Source: an uncultured Actinomycetes bacterium
Lineage (GTDB): Bacteria > Actinomycetota > Actinomycetes > Nanopelagicales > Nanopelagicaceae
Reading direction: 5' to 3'
Length of the DNA stretch: 20,366 bases
NCBI GenBank assembly: GCA_903865885.1
Contig: CAIPLJ010000056.1
Coordinates: 1 to 20,366, forward strand
The notes below the pieces were generated by a model, which saw only the letters and a list, made by a program, of their open reading frames with translations, searched no databases and had not been told where the DNA came from. Below, one piece after another: positions 1 through 5,752 of this stretch. The translations under genes were made by a program, and so were the position numbers. The first letter of the stretch is position 1; each line of letters starts with the position of its first letter.

Positions 1-41
1 AAAATCGCTTTAACATTGAGAGTGAGTTTACGCCTGACTAG
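1..41 (+). CDS. 3' tail of an unidentified + strand gene (partial)
   Basis: Reading from base 3, twelve codons (NRFNIESEFTPD) run to a TAG at 39-41. The other two forward frames are less convincing: one stops at once and the other runs into the next gene. The AGGA that serves as Shine-Dalgarno for the following gene overlaps this TAG, an arrangement typical of consecutive genes in one operon. The fragment is too short to assign to a family. That it is coding at all is inferred from its position and from the tidy stop next to the Shine-Dalgarno. Confidence 0.33.
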   Translation, partial: NRFNIESEFTPD

Positions 42-50
42 GATTGCTCT

Positions 51-455
51 ATGCCACTGACGCCTTCGGAAATTCCTGCTCTGCTTCACGCAGCTAAGAC
101 TGTTGCAGTAGTTGGGATTTCAGATAAGCCCGATCGGGCAAGTTACGGCGTATCTCAGTATTTGCTTGAGAATTCACACTTCGAATTATTCTTTGTAAAT
201 CCCCTGCTAGAGAGCGTCCTGGGCCAGAAGGTATATAAGTCCTTACAGGATATTCCAGTCCATATCGATATTGTCGATGTCTTTCGCAAGCCAGCAGATT
301 GTCTGCAGGTTTTAGAGGAGAGTATTGAAATCGGGGCAGGTGCAATCTGGTTACAACTTGGGATTTCTGTTCCAGAAGTTGCAACACGTGGAGATGAAGC
401 AGGAGTAAAAGTAGTAATGGATCGCTGCATCAAGATTGATTATGCAGCGCTGTAA
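51..455 (+). CDS. CoA-binding domain protein (YccU-like)
   Basis: A 134-residue single-domain protein of the CoA_binding_2 / YccU family, a Rossmann-like fold that binds coenzyme A; the physiological role in bacteria is not settled. Visible family marks are the N-terminal beta strand and glycine turn VAVVGIS (residues 18-24), an NP pair after the second strand (50-51), DVFRKP (76-81), WLQLG (100-104) and VMDRC (122-126) near the C-terminus. The length is normal for the family. The ATG at 51 follows AGGA at 40-43 by 7 bases. The gene is apparently downstream in an operon with the gene whose tail lies at 1-41. Its stop (453-455) directly abuts the stop of the convergent permease gene, leaving no room for a terminator. 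The protein is probably cytosolic, with no signal peptide or membrane segment. Confidence 0.88.
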   Translation: MPLTPSEIPALLHAAKTVAVVGISDKPDRASYGVSQYLLENSHFELFFVNPLLESVLGQKVYKSLQDIPVHIDIVDVFRKPADCLQVLEESIEIGAGAIWLQLGISVPEVATRGDEAGVKVVMDRCIKIDYAAL

Positions 456-1343
456 TTAACCTTTGGTTGAACCTAGCGTAAGGCCTGCGATAAATTGCTT
501 ACGTAGAACGAAGAAGAGAATGACTGTTGGAGATGCAGCAATAATCGCACCTGCTGCCAAAAGGTTGAAGTCAGTGACGTACTGTCCCTGCAAACGTCGA
601 AGTGCCGATGTAATCGGACGCTTTGAGTCATCTGACATCAAGACAAGTGCCCAGAAGAATTCGTTATAGATCCAGGTGCTCATGAGCACGCTGAGCGCTG
701 CAAGTGCTGGGCGAAGGAGAGGAAGGATGACGTTCCAGTAATGGCGGAATACATTGGCGCCATCGATCTTCGCTGATTCGGAAATCTCTTTTGGAATCGT
801 CTTCATATATGAAGAGAGAACGAAGGTAGCAAAACCTACCTGGAAGCCGACGTGAACCAAGATCAAACCAGCGTAGTTGTTATACAACATATTTCGATTA
901 CCAAAAAGATCGCCGACCCAGAGGAACATCCAGAAAACTGGGATATAGGTAAGAACGATAGGCAACATATTTCCAGCTGTGAAAAGAAGAAGCAGCCAGA
1001 GATTAAATTTAAATTGGTAGCGAGTTACTACGAATGCAATGAGCGAACCAAAGAACAAGGTAAGAATTACTGATGGGATTGTGACGATCAAAGAGTTGGT
1101 GAGATAGATGCCAATATGCATCTCTTTTACTGCATTAATGTAATTATTAAAGTTTATGTGTCGAGGCCAAGAGAAAATTCCATAAGAGATGACGTCGTTG
1201 TAAGGGCGAAGAGATGTGAAGACTGTCCAGAGAATTGGAAAAATCCAAACAAAGGCGAAGATTCCGATAAAGAGCGAAATGAAACCATCTTTACGCTTCT
1301 GATTGTTGCGGTACTTCTCGTCTTGAACCATGCCCATGCTCAT
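456..1343 (-). CDS. carbohydrate ABC transporter permease (MalG-like, CUT1)
   Basis: A 295-residue inner-membrane permease, one half of the transmembrane channel of a CUT1-type sugar importer. It has a basic cytoplasmic N-terminus, a first membrane segment at about residues 20-42, several further hydrophobic helices, and the cytoplasmic EAA loop centred on ESAKIDGAN (about 188-197) followed by VILPLLRPAL, which docks on the ATPase. Length and EAA position match the MalG/UgpE/LacG group. The ATG at 1343 overlaps the upstream permease stop in an ATGA (1340-1343), and GAGGA lies 6 bases upstream, which supports this start over the two internal ATGs at codons 3 and 5. It is the last gene of the operon. 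Its TAA (456-458) abuts the convergent CoA-binding gene. The substrate cannot be read from the sequence. Confidence 0.93.
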   Translation of the reverse strand: MSMGMVQDEKYRNNQKRKDGFISLFIGIFAFVWIFPILWTVFTSLRPYNDVISYGIFSWPRHINFNNYINAVKEMHIGIYLTNSLIVTIPSVILTLFFGSLIAFVVTRYQFKFNLWLLLLFTAGNMLPIVLTYIPVFWMFLWVGDLFGNRNMLYNNYAGLILVHVGFQVGFATFVLSSYMKTIPKEISESAKIDGANVFRHYWNVILPLLRPALAALSVLMSTWIYNEFFWALVLMSDDSKRPITSALRRLQGQYVTDFNLLAAGAIIAASPTVILFFVLRKQFIAGLTLGSTKG

Positions 1344-2251
1344 TTGAGATCCTCTTTAAAGACTATGCGCAGGTAAGTGATGATCGGGATGATGCAGAGC
1401 AGGAGCAGGATGACTGCATATGCAGCACCCTTCATGGAGATTCCTTGTCCTGCAAAGTTCTGGAATACCAAGAGGTTTAGAAGTGGGAAGACTGTTGGGC
1501 TTCCATAAATAATGTAAACGAGGTCAAATGCCCGAAGTGATTCGATCAGAGTAATAACAAGGATGATGATATTTACAGGTTGCATCGTTGGAAGAATAAT
1601 CTTGCGGAAGATCTGCCACTCAGTAGCTCCATCAATAGCAGCAGCTTCTTTGAGAGCTGGGTCAACTGATTTAAGGCCAGATAAATAGAGAAGCATGATG
1701 TAACCAATGTGGCGCCACGAAGCCACGCCAAGAATGACCCAGGTATTGATCTGCGGATTACCCCAGATTGAGAGCGCATGTGCCAGATCGCGACCCATGA
1801 TTCCTTGCACGAATCCGCCTGGTTGGAACATGAAGTTCCAGATGATTCCGATTACTGCCAGCGATAGAACAACCGGCAAATAATAAATAGATTCGTAGAT
1901 TGCGTGACCTTTAATACCGCGGTCAATTTGATATGCCAAGAGCACTCCCAGAGGAGTTGCTATGAGCAAGAAGAAGGCGAGCCAAATTCCATTGTTCTTC
2001 AGTGCCTGATAGAAAATAGGATTGTTAATAAAAATATTCTTGTAGTTCTGAATACCCGCCCAGTGAATATCCTTGATATTGATGCCGTCCCAGTAAGTGA
2101 AAGAGAGAATTACCGTGACGACTGCTGGTACCCATAAGAGAATGATTTGAAGAAGAGATGGAATTCCAACGAAAGCCGAAAGTGTAAATCGATCTGTCTT
2201 GGAAAGAGAGCGACGGTTACGATTCTTAGGAATCGTAACCGTCGTCTTCAT
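1340..2251 (-). CDS. carbohydrate ABC transporter permease (MalF-like, CUT1)
   Basis: A 303-residue permease of the MalF/UgpA/LacF group, partner of the MalG-like protein encoded just downstream. A basic N-terminus (NRNRR, residues 10-14) precedes the first membrane helix at about 28-50. The EAA loop KEAAAIDGAT (201-210) plus ILPTMQP (219-225) is the ATPase contact. The ATG at 2251 is the only plausible start: no in-frame ATG, GTG or TTG follows before the first helix. Its purine tract AAAGG lies only one base before the ATG, too close for an ideal ribosome binding site. Codons 3-14 are also buried in a perfect 15-bp hairpin (2211-2244), so translation of this gene may be weakened or controlled relative to the binding protein upstream. 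The spacing from the binding-protein stop is 51 bases. It overlaps the next permease by 4 bases. Confidence 0.92.
   Translation of the reverse strand: MKTTVTIPKNRNRRSLSKTDRFTLSAFVGIPSLLQIILLWVPAVVTVILSFTYWDGINIKDIHWAGIQNYKNIFINNPIFYQALKNNGIWLAFFLLIATPLGVLLAYQIDRGIKGHAIYESIYYLPVVLSLAVIGIIWNFMFQPGGFVQGIMGRDLAHALSIWGNPQINTWVILGVASWRHIGYIMLLYLSGLKSVDPALKEAAAIDGATEWQIFRKIILPTMQPVNIIILVITLIESLRAFDLVYIIYGSPTVFPLLNLLVFQNFAGQGISMKGAAYAVILLLLCIIPIITYLRIVFKEDLK
2211..2244 (-). repeat. perfect 15-bp inverted repeat (hairpin) inside the start of the MalF-like gene
   Basis: The left arm CGACGGTTACGATTC (2211-2225) and right arm GAATCGTAACCGTCG (2230-2244) are exact reverse complements around a TTAG loop. 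In the minus-strand mRNA the hairpin begins at the seventh nucleotide of the permease ORF and covers codons 3-14. Eight of the 15 pairs are G-C. It is not followed by a clear U-tract, so it is not a standard terminator. Likely roles are an mRNA 3'-end stabiliser for the upstream binding-protein message, a brake on permease translation, or a dispersed REP-like repeat. The structure is directly visible; the function is inference. Confidence 0.85.
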
Positions 2252-2273
2252 ACCTTTAACTTACTATCTTTTT

Positions 2274-2308
2274 AACTAAGTAACAACTGAGTTGTTAGCT
2301 AATTAGTT
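2274..2308 (-). promoter_or_regulatory. intercistronic stem-loop after the binding-protein stop
   Basis: On the minus strand TAACAAC and GTTGTTA form a 7-bp stem around TCA (2281-2297). An outer AACTAA/TTAGTT pairing (2303-2308 with 2274-2279) extends it across an asymmetric bulge and takes in the stop codon of the binding-protein gene (2303-2305). A short A-run, not a U-run, follows. A hairpin at this point is the classic arrangement that protects or partly terminates the binding-protein mRNA, so that it exceeds the permeases. It is AT-rich and therefore only moderately stable. Confidence 0.5.
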
Positions 2309-3610
2309 CTTAGGAAGTGCTTCCCATTGTGCTTGTGTATTTTCGAGAATCTTGTTGACGTTCTTTGGATTCTTCATGAAGCTCTGGAGAGCTGGTCCAA
2401 GGATTGGTCCAGCGAAATCTCCACGGCTATCGCGGTCTGCGAAGAACATGATGTTCTTAGCTGATCCGAGAACTGCCAACTTCTGCTTTCCAAATGCGTC
2501 ATATCCTGAAGTATCAAAGTCCTTTGATACATAGATATTTGTATCTCCCGCACCAATTGCTGCGTTGATACCTTCCTTTGAGCCCCAGAACTGCGCGAGG
2601 GCTTTTCCGCCTTCGACGTTCTTGCCCTTAGCAGCAACTGAAATACCATCAAGTGGTGCATCAATTGTGTCGATACCGTGAGCCTTGTTGATTTCTGGGA
2701 ATGGAACTACCCATAGATCGTCGTAGTCCTTCTGTGACTTAGCCTTAAAGTCATTTGCGAACCATGAGCCCATCATCATTGCTCCACACATCTTTTGGAG
2801 CAATAGGTCGCGGCAGCCATCCCAGTCGATATCCATAAAGTTTGGATTCATGAAAGGAATGAGCTGAGCGAAGTACTTAAATGTTTCTTTTGTCTTAGCA
2901 TCTGTCCACTTTGCGCGACCGTTAAGAAGGTCGATGTGGTACTTGTAGCCGTTGACGCGAGCGTTAAGGATGTCGAATGTTCCCATCGCTTCCCAACCCT
3001 GCTTATCTCCCATTGCATATGCAACAAGACCGTTCTTCTTGGTAAGTGACATCATCTTGATGAGGTCATCCCAGTGAACGATGCTTTCTGGGTTCATACC
3101 AATCTTCTTCACCATTGACTTGCGGTAGTGCAAGCCCCATGGGTAGTAAGTAGTTGGGATGATGTACTGCTTCTTGTCGACAGGGTTTGTTGCAGCCTGT
3201 ACAGCTGAAGCTGGAAGTGACTTTCCAAGTGCCTTGTTCTGAGCTGTTACGTCAGCAAGAAGTCCTGCTTCGCCGTAATGGTTTGAACGCCATCCAGCCA
3301 TCCAACCAAATGCATCATCTGGTGAACCCTGCATGATCTGTGCGAAGTTGTTCTGGAAGTCATCTGAGTTAACTTGCTGAGCAATAACCTTTGTACCAGT
3401 CTTTGCAGTGAAGGCATCATTTACTGCCTTAGCAATTGCATCGCCTGTAGCTCCGCCACCACGAGTTGTCCAGTGGATGTCTGCTCCTGCTGCGCTAGCA
3501 GAACTTGCTGTACCTGCTGAAAGTGCGCTACCTGCGGCAAGACCTGCACCACCAATTGCTGCGCCTTTGAGTACTGTGCGACGAGAAAGCACATTCTTTT
3601 CTTCTGACAT
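2303..3610 (-). CDS. carbohydrate ABC transporter substrate-binding protein, Tat-exported
   Basis: A 435-residue extracellular solute-binding protein (family 1, CUT1 type) that would capture a sugar or sugar derivative outside the membrane and hand it to the two permeases encoded downstream. The start is taken as the ATG at 3610 rather than one at 3667. AAAAGGACG lies just upstream of it, and the protein then opens with a twin-arginine signal: SRRTVLK at residues 9-15, then a Gly/Ala-rich hydrophobic stretch ending in an Ala-x-Ala type region (SASAAGA, about 38-44). There is no cysteine in or after the hydrophobic stretch, so it is not an obvious lipoprotein. The mature part shows Trp/Tyr-rich segments typical of sugar binders (for example PTTYYPWGLHYR and GSWFAND). 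It is the first gene of the operon. The ligand is not identifiable. Confidence 0.9.
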   Translation of the reverse strand: MSEEKNVLSRRTVLKGAAIGGAGLAAGSALSAGTASSASAAGADIHWTTRGGGATGDAIAKAVNDAFTAKTGTKVIAQQVNSDDFQNNFAQIMQGSPDDAFGWMAGWRSNHYGEAGLLADVTAQNKALGKSLPASAVQAATNPVDKKQYIIPTTYYPWGLHYRKSMVKKIGMNPESIVHWDDLIKMMSLTKKNGLVAYAMGDKQGWEAMGTFDILNARVNGYKYHIDLLNGRAKWTDAKTKETFKYFAQLIPFMNPNFMDIDWDGCRDLLLQKMCGAMMMGSWFANDFKAKSQKDYDDLWVVPFPEINKAHGIDTIDAPLDGISVAAKGKNVEGGKALAQFWGSKEGINAAIGAGDTNIYVSKDFDTSGYDAFGKQKLAVLGSAKNIMFFADRDSRGDFAGPILGPALQSFMKNPKNVNKILENTQAQWEALPKN

Positions 3611-3629
3611 ATTCGTCCTTTTCTCTATG

Positions 3630-3643
3630 GTTGAAATTTCAAC
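3630..3643. promoter_or_regulatory. 14-bp perfect palindrome, candidate operator of the sugar operon
   Basis: GTTGAAATTTCAAC is a perfect palindrome located 20 bases upstream of the binding-protein ATG, just before the Shine-Dalgarno AAAAGGACG (3614-3622). Its position in the leader of a sugar uptake operon suggests a repressor site (a LacI-, GntR- or ROK-type regulator is possible). No regulator gene is in the window. A weak promoter-like pair on the minus strand, TTGGGC about 16 bases before GATTAT (near 3683-3711), would place the palindrome about 40 bases downstream of the -10 box. I do not consider that promoter reliable. The rest of 3611-3760 shows nothing else I can support. Confidence 0.4.
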
Positions 3644-3760
3644 AAGCCTCGATTCAAGAGGGTGCATGAATCTTCGACGGGGATAATCTAGGGGTGAGGG
3701 GTAGGCCCAACCTAGGAATATCGGGTAACGAAATGGTAAAGATTGAGCGCGAACTGAGCG

Positions 3761-4159
3761 TTACTGAGGGTTCTCTTCGAGATAGAGGGCTACGGAATTG
3801 ATACACCAGCGCTCGTCTGTGGGCACGTCATAGCCCTCGCCAGAAAATACGTGGCCAAGGTGAGAATCGCAGTTGGAGCAGCGAACCTCAGTGCGTACAC
3901 GGGGCGATAGAGACCGATCTTCAATAAGTTTTACAGCATCGTCAGCAGTTGGGGCATAAAAAGAGGGCCAACCGCAACCAGAGTGAAACTTTGTCTCGGA
4001 TTTAAATAATTCATTGCCACAGGCTTTGCAGCGATAGCTTCCGACTTTATCTGTATCGGTGTATTCGCCGGTAAATGGGCGCTCGGTAGCGCCTTCGCGC
4101 AATACTGCATAAGAAAGCGGATCTAAACGAGCTTTGAGTTCTTCTTCATTAACTGGCAA
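3761..4159 (-). CDS. msrB: peptide-methionine (R)-S-oxide reductase MsrB
   Basis: A 132-residue cytosolic repair enzyme that reduces methionine-R-sulfoxide in proteins, normally recycled by thioredoxin. The four zinc cysteines are present as CKAC (C44, C47) and CSNC (C94, C97). The catalytic cysteine is in RWCINSVAL (C119). The substrate-pocket motifs GCGWPSF (61-67) and HLGHVF (100-105) are intact; C62 could serve as a resolving cysteine. Length is normal for stand-alone MsrB. The start is a TTG at 4157-4159, chosen because AAGGAG (4165-4170) sits 5 bases upstream and no ATG or GTG is in frame before it. The tRNA-Tyr 3' end is only 11 bases before that ribosome binding site with no visible terminator between, so the two are likely co-transcribed. 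Confidence 0.96.
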   Translation of the reverse strand: MPVNEEELKARLDPLSYAVLREGATERPFTGEYTDTDKVGSYRCKACGNELFKSETKFHSGCGWPSFYAPTADDAVKLIEDRSLSPRVRTEVRCSNCDSHLGHVFSGEGYDVPTDERWCINSVALYLEENPQ

Positions 4160-4181
4160 CGAACTCTCCTTGCTATGGAAC

Positions 4182-4266
4182 TGGTGGCGGGTGAAGGATT
4201 TGAACCTTCGAAGGCAGAGCCGGGGGATTTACAGTCCCCTCCCATTGGCCGCTCGGGCAACCCGCC
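4182..4266 (-). tRNA. tRNA-Tyr (anticodon GTA)
   Basis: The minus strand folds as a class II tRNA. The acceptor stem is GGCGGGT (4260-4266) with ACCCGCC (4186-4192), discriminator A at 4185, and an encoded CCA at 4182-4184. The anticodon stem is GGGGA/TCCCC with loop CTGTAAA, giving anticodon GTA at 4230-4232. The T arm contains GGTTCAAATCC. A long variable arm follows the anticodon stem, as expected for bacterial tyrosine tRNA. The size is 85 bases with CCA. I found no convincing promoter in the 94-base divergent spacer to the next + strand gene. Downstream it runs straight into msrB. Confidence 0.96.
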
Positions 4267-4360
4267 AGGGTCATACAAGTCTTACGGCGCTTTGGTAGTG
4301 CGAGGGGCAAACGATACCTTAGGCACTTGAGTATGAAAAATCAGGAAGGTGAACCACACA

Positions 4361-4849
4361 ATGGCTGACAGTAGTTTCGACGTAGTCTCCAAGATCGACC
4401 GCATGGAGCTCGATAACGCCATAAATCAGGCAATCCGCGAGATTGATACTCGATTCGACTTTAAGAATACTGGCGCAAAGATTGAACTCACTGGTGACAA
4501 ACTCGCAATAGAGGCAGATACCGAAGAGCGTGCAAAAGCGACTCTCGATGTTGTCAAAGATAAGTTGATCAAACGCGGTGTTTCTCTCAAGCACCTCGAC
4601 GCTGGCGAGCCACAACTATCTGGAAAGATTTACAAGATTGCTTCAACGATGAAGGAAGGCATCTCAACCGAGAATGCGAAGAAAGTTGCAAAATTCTTGC
4701 GTGATGAAGGTCCAAAATCATTAAAAACTCAGATTCAAGGTGATGAACTCCGCGTCACATCTAAAAGCCGCGATGATCTTCAGGAAGCCATGGAACACAT
4801 TAAGAATGGCAAGTTTGATTTTGCTGTTCAGTTTGTTAACTTCCGCTAA
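4361..4849 (+). CDS. YajQ family protein
   Basis: A 162-residue cytosolic protein of the YajQ (DUF520) family, small alpha/beta proteins with two RNP-like domains. Members bind nucleic acids or nucleotides, and some (the Xanthomonas and Pseudomonas examples) bind cyclic di-GMP; the role in actinobacteria is unknown. The opening MADSSFDVVSKIDR and the ending KFDFAVQFVNFR are highly typical, and the length is almost exactly the family norm. I chose the ATG at 4361 over a GTG at 4349 because the GTG lies within the AGGAAGGTG ribosome binding site, while the ATG gives the conserved family N-terminus. The stop TAA is directly followed by the GTG start of the RarD-like gene, so the two form an operon. 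The 94-base spacer upstream (4267-4360) must hold its promoter, but I see no strong -35/-10 pair. Confidence 0.94.
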   Translation: MADSSFDVVSKIDRMELDNAINQAIREIDTRFDFKNTGAKIELTGDKLAIEADTEERAKATLDVVKDKLIKRGVSLKHLDAGEPQLSGKIYKIASTMKEGISTENAKKVAKFLRDEGPKSLKTQIQGDELRVTSKSRDDLQEAMEHIKNGKFDFAVQFVNFR

Positions 4850-5752
4850 GTGGCAAAGAACCGCAGTGAGTATTCGCTAGGGCTTCTCTTTGGATTTAGC
4901 TCCTACATTTTGTGGGGGCTCTTTCCTCTTTACTGGCCACTCCTAGAACCGGCTAATCCTCTCGAGATCGTTTCACACCGCGCAGTCTGGACTCTTGTCT
5001 TCTGTCTCATTGTTCTTACGCTGACAAAACAGATACATTCCACAATCGCGATTTTGAAGAATCCGCGAAAGATGATTGGTCTACTAGCAACCACGATTCT
5101 GATTTCCATCAACTGGATTACATATATCTGGGCTACTAATAATGGCCATGTTGTTGAGGCAGCCCTGGGGTATTACATCAATCCGCTCATCATCATCGCC
5201 TTCGGCGTTCTCTTGCTCCACGAAAAGATGCGCCCTCTGCAATGGGTTGCAGTCTCTATCGCAGCTGTCGGCGTCATTATTCTGACAATCGATTACGGCA
5301 GACTTCCATGGGTTGCAATCGCCCTTGCACTTTCGTGGGGTAGCTACGGATTAATTAAGAAGGTGCTCGATCTCGGAGCACTCGATGGCTTGGCAATTGA
5401 AACTCTGATCTCACTTATTCCTTATAGCTTTTATCTTCTCTATCTTGGCCATCAAGGAACAGGTCAATTTGGCCAGAAAACCCTACTTACTGTTCTCTTA
5501 ATCAGCGCAGGTGCAATCACCGCTATTCCACTTCTTCTCTTCAACGGTTCTACAACACGATTGCCGTACAGCACTATCGGTTTGCTGCAATACATCACTC
5601 CGACAATTCAATTCTCAATCGGTGTCTGGGTGCGCCATGAAGATATGCCAACTGCTCGTTGGGTTGGATTTATTATTATCTGGTTCGCGCTCTTTGCACT
5701 TGGTACAGATTTAGTGCGATCAAGTCGTACGGTCGACAATAGCGTCGCATAG
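4850..5752 (+). CDS. rarD: RarD-type EamA/DMT family transporter
   Basis: A 300-residue integral membrane protein with about ten hydrophobic segments, of the drug/metabolite transporter superfamily, RarD branch. Recognisable marks are the N-terminal YILWGLFPLYW (19-29), EIVSHRAVW (39-47), TNNGHVVEAALGYYINPL (96-113) and, in the second repeat, NGSTTRLPYSTIGLLQY (232-248). The substrate of RarD proteins is not established (chloramphenicol sensitivity in E. coli gave the name). The start is the GTG at 4850, immediately after the TAA of the YajQ gene and in the same reading frame. There is no separate ribosome binding site, so translation probably relies on reinitiation. The 3' end overlaps the convergent polyprenyl synthase gene by 33 bases (5720-5752). 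Confidence 0.92.
   Translation: MAKNRSEYSLGLLFGFSSYILWGLFPLYWPLLEPANPLEIVSHRAVWTLVFCLIVLTLTKQIHSTIAILKNPRKMIGLLATTILISINWITYIWATNNGHVVEAALGYYINPLIIIAFGVLLLHEKMRPLQWVAVSIAAVGVIILTIDYGRLPWVAIALALSWGSYGLIKKVLDLGALDGLAIETLISLIPYSFYLLYLGHQGTGQFGQKTLLTVLLISAGAITAIPLLLFNGSTTRLPYSTIGLLQYITPTIQFSIGVWVRHEDMPTARWVGFIIIWFALFALGTDLVRSSRTVDNSVA

Noticed and set aside
852..1073. 73-codon frame on the + strand
   Set aside because: It is antisense to the MalG-like permease, and the hydrophilic product is what complementing membrane-protein codons yields.
3611..3667. Longer version of the binding protein starting at 3667
   Set aside because: It would put 19 extra residues before the Tat signal, lacks a better ribosome binding site, and would make the palindrome and the real Shine-Dalgarno part of the coding sequence.
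3683..3711. Possible -35/-10 pair (TTGGGC, GATTAT) for the sugar operon
   Set aside because: The -35 box matches the consensus at only half its positions and the alternatives are equally weak, so I do not list it as a promoter.
3701..3714. Short inverted repeat TAGGCCCAACCTA as a terminator for msrB
   Set aside because: The stem is only four pairs and no T-run follows in either direction.
4267..4360. Promoters in the divergent tRNA-Tyr / YajQ spacer
   Set aside because: TATGAC and TAAGAC on the minus strand and TACCTT on the + strand resemble -10 boxes, but none has a good -35 at the right distance or a sensible start site.
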